Below are positions 60,681 to 64,000 of a DNA stretch of 64,000 nt, one piece after another. A program made the translations under genes and the position numbers. The DNA is from Paenibacillus tundrae. GTDB lineage: Bacteria; Bacillota; Bacilli; Paenibacillales; Paenibacillaceae. The stretch is taken from positions 434,001 through 498,000 of the forward strand of contig NZ_CP145605.1 of assembly GCF_036884255.1 (NCBI RefSeq), in the 5' to 3' direction. How positions within the stretch are numbered: the first letter of the stretch is position 1; every line of letters starts with the position of its first letter. Under the pieces are notes generated by a model, which did no database searches, had not been told where the DNA came from, and saw only the letters and a program-made list of their open reading frames with translations.

Positions 60681-63389
60681 TTGGAAATGAATAAAACGGA
60701 AACCCTAAAACGAATTATTTCTGAGGGAAGTTCACACCAATCCTTGTTTTTTAACCACCCGGATGCCATCTATGTTATGGATATCCATGGAAACTATATT
60801 GATGCTAATCCCTCCGTTGAGCGGATTTCAGGGCACACACTTGAAGACTTAATTCGCATGAACCGGGAACATCTCTGTCCACCGGATAGCGAGAAATCAC
60901 GTCAACAATGTATTGATGAAGTGCTGGCTGGACGTTCAGTCAGTAACTCTCTCAAGTTCTATCATAGAGATGGCTCACTGAGACAGGCGGATATTACCTA
61001 TGTGCCGATCACGGCAGAAGGGGAAGTCGTGGGCATATATGGCATTGCCAAGGATGTAACCGAGATTATTGAAGTGGAGCGTAAGCTTCACGAGACACAA
61101 GAAAAGTATCAGATTCTGGCTGAACATGCACAGGATCTCATCACGAAATGTTCGCTAGATGGAGAGTTGTTGTATGTGTCTCCCTCGGTGTATCCTTTGC
61201 TTGGTTATCGACCAGAAGAGGTGACGGGTAAGTCCTTCAAAGACTACTGTTATCCAGGGGATTACCCTGATCCTTTAGATGTATCCGTAATCGGGAATGG
61301 ATGTACGATGCGTGTTATGCACAAAAAAGGGCACTACATCTGGATGGAAACGTTGGCGAAGCCTGTATCAGGCAGAGAAGGTGAAGATACGCAGGTTGTA
61401 AGTATCAGCCGAGATATCACACAGCATAAGGATGCAGATCGACGCTTAAGAGAGAGTCGTCAGCGGTACAAATCATTATTTGAGCATACCCCGGCGGCTG
61501 TATATTCGCTCGATCTGGAAGGTAGATATAGTTCGGTTAACCGTAATCTTGTCCAATTACTCAATATTCCGCGTAGTGAATTGATTGGGCGCTCCTTTCT
61601 GAACAACCTAGATAAAAGTGAAGTGCAGAATGGTAAGACCTACTTTGAACAAGTAAAGCAGGGGAAGCCACAGCACTATGAGACTTGTGTTGTGAATGCT
61701 AGAGGTAGGAAGATTGATGTATCGATCATGAATGTGCCTATTATTGTGGATCAGGAATTGGTCGGAGTATACGGTATATTATCTGACATTACAGAGCGGA
61801 AGGATTATACGGAACGAATTCAAGAGCTTAGCAAGCAGCATACGCTGATTCTGAATTCGGTAACCGAAGGTATCTATGGTCTAGATGCAGACGGGATTAC
61901 AATGTTCATGAATCCTGCAGCGGCATCCATGTTTGGTTATGAAGTCAAGGAGCTTGTGGGTAAAAGCTCGCATCCGATCATGCATCATTCCCGTGCGGAT
62001 GGAAGTTATTTTCCGGTAGAAGAGTGTCCTATCCATATGACTGTAATGGATGGACAGCGGCGGTTGATCAAAGAGGATGTGTTCTGGCGTAAGGATGGCA
62101 GTAGCTTCTTGGTGGAATACCAGGTGACGCCGATTATAGATCAAGGTCAGATTCAAGGGGCTGTTGTTGTATTTAACGATGTCACTGGTGAACGTGAAAT
62201 TGTACGTGCCAAGGAGACAGCGGAATTGGCGGCGCAGGCTAAGTCTGAATTCCTCTCTATGGTGAGCCATGAGATTCGAACACCGATGAACGGGATTGTT
62301 GGTATGACAGAGCTTCTAATCGGAACAGATCTGTCTGAGGAACAACGTGAGTATGCCCAGATTATTCAAGAGAGCGGCGACGCATTGCTGAATATTCTTA
62401 ACGATATTCTGGATTTCAGCAAGCTGGAATCGGGCAAGATGGCGCTAGCCTACAAACCTTTCTCGCTACGCAAAATGCTAGAACAGGTGGCGGAGCTGTT
62501 CAAGTCTCGAGCCGATGAGAAGCAACTAAAAATCAGATATCGCCTCAATCCTAGCATCCCGGAATTCATGGTTGGTGATGCGATGCGCATTAGACAGATT
62601 CTCGTGAACCTTGTTAGTAATGCACTCAAGTTCACGGACCAGGGAAGTATTGATGTCACCGTAGACATTATTAAGGGACGCAGGCCTGAATCCAGCGTGC
62701 TTGATTTTGCTGTAAAGGATACAGGTATCGGTATTCCGGCAGATAAGCTAGATCAGTTGTTCCAGTCGTTCTCCCAACTGCATCCGGTCATTAACCGGAA
62801 GTATGGAGGTACGGGGCTGGGACTCGTGATCTCGAAACGCCTTGTCGAGATTATGGGTGGTAGCATCAGTGTAGAGAGTGAGGAAGCAGAAGGTTCCACC
62901 TTCCGGTTCGCCGTCCCTGCCACAAGTGTGGATGTACCGCAAGAGGAAGTTGCACGCCAATTCTCACATGATCGTACACGTCAAGGTGATAAGATACCGA
63001 TCAGTATACTGGTTGCTGAGGATCATCCGGTCAATCGGAAGATTCTAACTGAATATCTAGAGAAGCTTGGATACACACCGGATGTATGTACCAATGGTGT
63101 TGAAGCGATCGAGGCTATCTCTCAGAAAACCTATAATATTGTACTCATGGACATTCAAATGCCTGTTATGGATGGGCTTAAGGCGACAGACCTTGTACAC
63201 CGATTGATTCCACAAGATCGCATTCCAACGATTATTGCGGTCACGGGCAATTCGAAGCGGGAGGATAAGGAGGCTTGCCTAGAGATTGGTATGCGCGACT
63301 TCATCAGCAAGCCCGTTATGCTCAGCGAATTGAAGAGGGTACTCCAGCAATGGGGGCCGGCCGATCAGCCGCAGCTTGCACCGAATTAA
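60681..63389 (+). CDS. Hybrid histidine kinase with four PAS domains and receiver
   Basis: A 902-residue soluble hybrid kinase: PAS domains at about 18-135, 140-255, 262-378 and 385-505; HisKA with phospho-acceptor in MVSHEIRTPMNG (about H529); HATPase (about 630-755; NLVSNALKFTD, GTGLGLVISK); REC domain (about 775-895) with D about 824 in VLMDIQMPVMDG. No membrane segments. The TTG 60681 start lies six bases after GAGGGG; ATG 60687 is also near. No output regulator is adjacent; partners are likely an HPt protein elsewhere or sporulation phosphorelay. Confidence 0.92.
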   Translation: MEMNKTETLKRIISEGSSHQSLFFNHPDAIYVMDIHGNYIDANPSVERISGHTLEDLIRMNREHLCPPDSEKSRQQCIDEVLAGRSVSNSLKFYHRDGSLRQADITYVPITAEGEVVGIYGIAKDVTEIIEVERKLHETQEKYQILAEHAQDLITKCSLDGELLYVSPSVYPLLGYRPEEVTGKSFKDYCYPGDYPDPLDVSVIGNGCTMRVMHKKGHYIWMETLAKPVSGREGEDTQVVSISRDITQHKDADRRLRESRQRYKSLFEHTPAAVYSLDLEGRYSSVNRNLVQLLNIPRSELIGRSFLNNLDKSEVQNGKTYFEQVKQGKPQHYETCVVNARGRKIDVSIMNVPIIVDQELVGVYGILSDITERKDYTERIQELSKQHTLILNSVTEGIYGLDADGITMFMNPAAASMFGYEVKELVGKSSHPIMHHSRADGSYFPVEECPIHMTVMDGQRRLIKEDVFWRKDGSSFLVEYQVTPIIDQGQIQGAVVVFNDVTGEREIVRAKETAELAAQAKSEFLSMVSHEIRTPMNGIVGMTELLIGTDLSEEQREYAQIIQESGDALLNILNDILDFSKLESGKMALAYKPFSLRKMLEQVAELFKSRADEKQLKIRYRLNPSIPEFMVGDAMRIRQILVNLVSNALKFTDQGSIDVTVDIIKGRRPESSVLDFAVKDTGIGIPADKLDQLFQSFSQLHPVINRKYGGTGLGLVISKRLVEIMGGSISVESEEAEGSTFRFAVPATSVDVPQEEVARQFSHDRTRQGDKIPISILVAEDHPVNRKILTEYLEKLGYTPDVCTNGVEAIEAISQKTYNIVLMDIQMPVMDGLKATDLVHRLIPQDRIPTIIAVTGNSKREDKEACLEIGMRDFISKPVMLSELKRVLQQWGPADQPQLAPN

Positions 63390-63416
63390 TTGAGATAAAT
63401 AGATAAGTATACAGAT

Positions 63417-63463
63417 AAAGACGCCAGTGCATTCCTCTCGGGATGGTCACTGGCGTCTTTGGG
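63417..63463. terminator. Terminator between the hybrid kinase and ldh
   Basis: AAAGACGCCAGTG and CACTGGCGTCTTT form a perfect 13-bp stem with an 18-base loop. Both ends carry A or T runs, so it can stop both convergent genes. Confidence 0.85.
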
Positions 63464-63478
63464 TTTGTTTTCACTAAG

Positions 63479-64000
63479 TTACACCATGGTTAGGCGATCT
63501 ATACTTCCGGATAACACAGCGCAGGAGCGTTCGAACTTCTCTCGTTCGGTTGGATCCAGGTTCAATTCGATGATCTCTTGGATGCCATTGCCGCCGATAA
63601 TCGCGGGAACGCCTGCACAGACATTGTTCTGTCCATACTCTCCCTCTAGGATTGCGGAGACGGCGATAATCTTATGCTCGTCATTGAGGATGGAGCGTGT
63701 AATATAAGCAAGTGCATTACCGATGCCGAACTGGGTGGAGCCTTTGCGAGTGAATATCTCCCAGCCAGCGTCCTTCGTTTTACGAGCGATATCTTCCAGG
63801 TCGAGATGCTTGAAACGATCCTTGTGTTGCTCCATGATGTGCAGGATCGGCTTGCCACCAATGGTAACGTGAGACCAAGCGACAAACTGGGATTCGCCAT
63901 GCTCACCCAGAGCATAGCCGTGCACGCTGCGAGGATCAATGGAGAAGACTTCAGACAATAGTGTTTTGAGTCTGGAGGAATCAATGGAAGTTCCTGTGCC
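63479..64000 (-). CDS. ldh: L-lactate dehydrogenase, C-terminal part (5' end outside window)
   Basis: The frame is open to the right edge, so about 173 C-terminal residues of an about 315-residue enzyme are present. [12 protein letters not shown] is the conserved segment before the active-site loop, and the catalytic His is in [31 protein letters not shown] is the family C-terminus. It reduces pyruvate to L-lactate with NADH. An apparent start at 63958 is internal. Confidence 0.95.
   Translation of the reverse strand, partial: GTGTSIDSSRLKTLLSEVFSIDPRSVHGYALGEHGESQFVAWSHVTIGGKPILHIMEQHKDRFKHLDLEDIARKTKDAGWEIFTRKGSTQFGIGNALAYITRSILNDEHKIIAVSAILEGEYGQNNVCAGVPAIIGGNGIQEIIELNLDPTEREKFERSCAVLSGSIDRLTMV

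Noticed and set aside
1..64000. CRISPR arrays, tRNA, rRNA, prophage, transposase genes
   Set aside because: I looked for regularly spaced repeats, tRNA clover-leaf CCA ends, and recombinase or transposase motifs and found none in the window.

Overview
The window looks like a stretch of chromosome from a Paenibacillus-type member of the Bacillales. This rests on moderate GC, strong AGGAGG-type ribosome binding sites with some TTG/GTG starts, T-box, TPP and glycine riboswitch leaders, a copper-sensing CsoR, LysM and lipobox surface proteins, and many DUF families typical of that genus. It is ordinary chromosome with no prophage, plasmid, transposase, CRISPR array, rRNA or tRNA that I can see. 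The genus is an inference; no ribosomal marker is present.

Layout. 1-4.1 kb: copper homeostasis (csoR, copZ, copA) with two CsoR boxes and two copies of a dispersed palindromic repeat flanking csoR. 4.3-7.1 kb: an ABC-2-like membrane protein, a TetR regulator and an NfsA-like nitroreductase. 7.2-11.8 kb (minus strand): a TatD nuclease, then a TPP-riboswitch-controlled thiamine-precursor uptake operon (thiY, thiamine-binding protein, thiX, thiZ) interrupted by another repeat copy. 11.8-15.2 kb: a VOC protein, a DUF2798 membrane protein, a lipoprotein and a T-box-controlled, sequence-divergent seryl-tRNA synthetase. 15.4-22.2 kb: an aldo/keto reductase behind a 24-codon leader ORF, a HIT protein, an AraC/GyrI regulator, a MetX-like hydrolase divergent from a LysR regulator, and a four-repeat BIG2 surface protein. 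22.3-29.8 kb: small housekeeping and stress genes including a frameshifted DUF2809 gene, a DinB/phosphatase/DUF2785 cluster, and pxpBCA for 5-oxoproline recycling.

30.2-41.8 kb: a secreted LysM-anchored nucleotidase, an EAL phosphodiesterase, a chemoreceptor, ArsB, and a Pho-box-controlled pstSCAB phosphate transporter with a hairpin between pstS and pstC. 42.2-47.7 kb: a two-component system followed by a LolA-like lipoprotein and two bacterial-PH-domain proteins. 47.8-53.4 kb: an MFS exporter, a tandem glycine riboswitch ahead of L-serine dehydratase (sdaAB, sdaAA), and a GH13 glucosidase. 53.7-58.3 kb: a peptide-sensing or lantibiotic-immunity-like module (regulator, kinase, ABC ATPase, two permeases). 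58.5-64 kb: two acyltransferases, a four-PAS hybrid histidine kinase, and the C-terminal part of L-lactate dehydrogenase running off the right edge.

The most interesting structure not explained by ordinary annotation is a family of roughly 120-190 bp imperfectly palindromic elements, at least five copies in 64 kb, three of them with terminal inverted repeats ending in TTACAC at both ends and a conserved hairpin core. They sit between genes, sometimes inside operons, and mostly in the same orientation as transcription. A second candidate is the leader ORF and Shine-Dalgarno-sequestering hairpin before the aldo/keto reductase.
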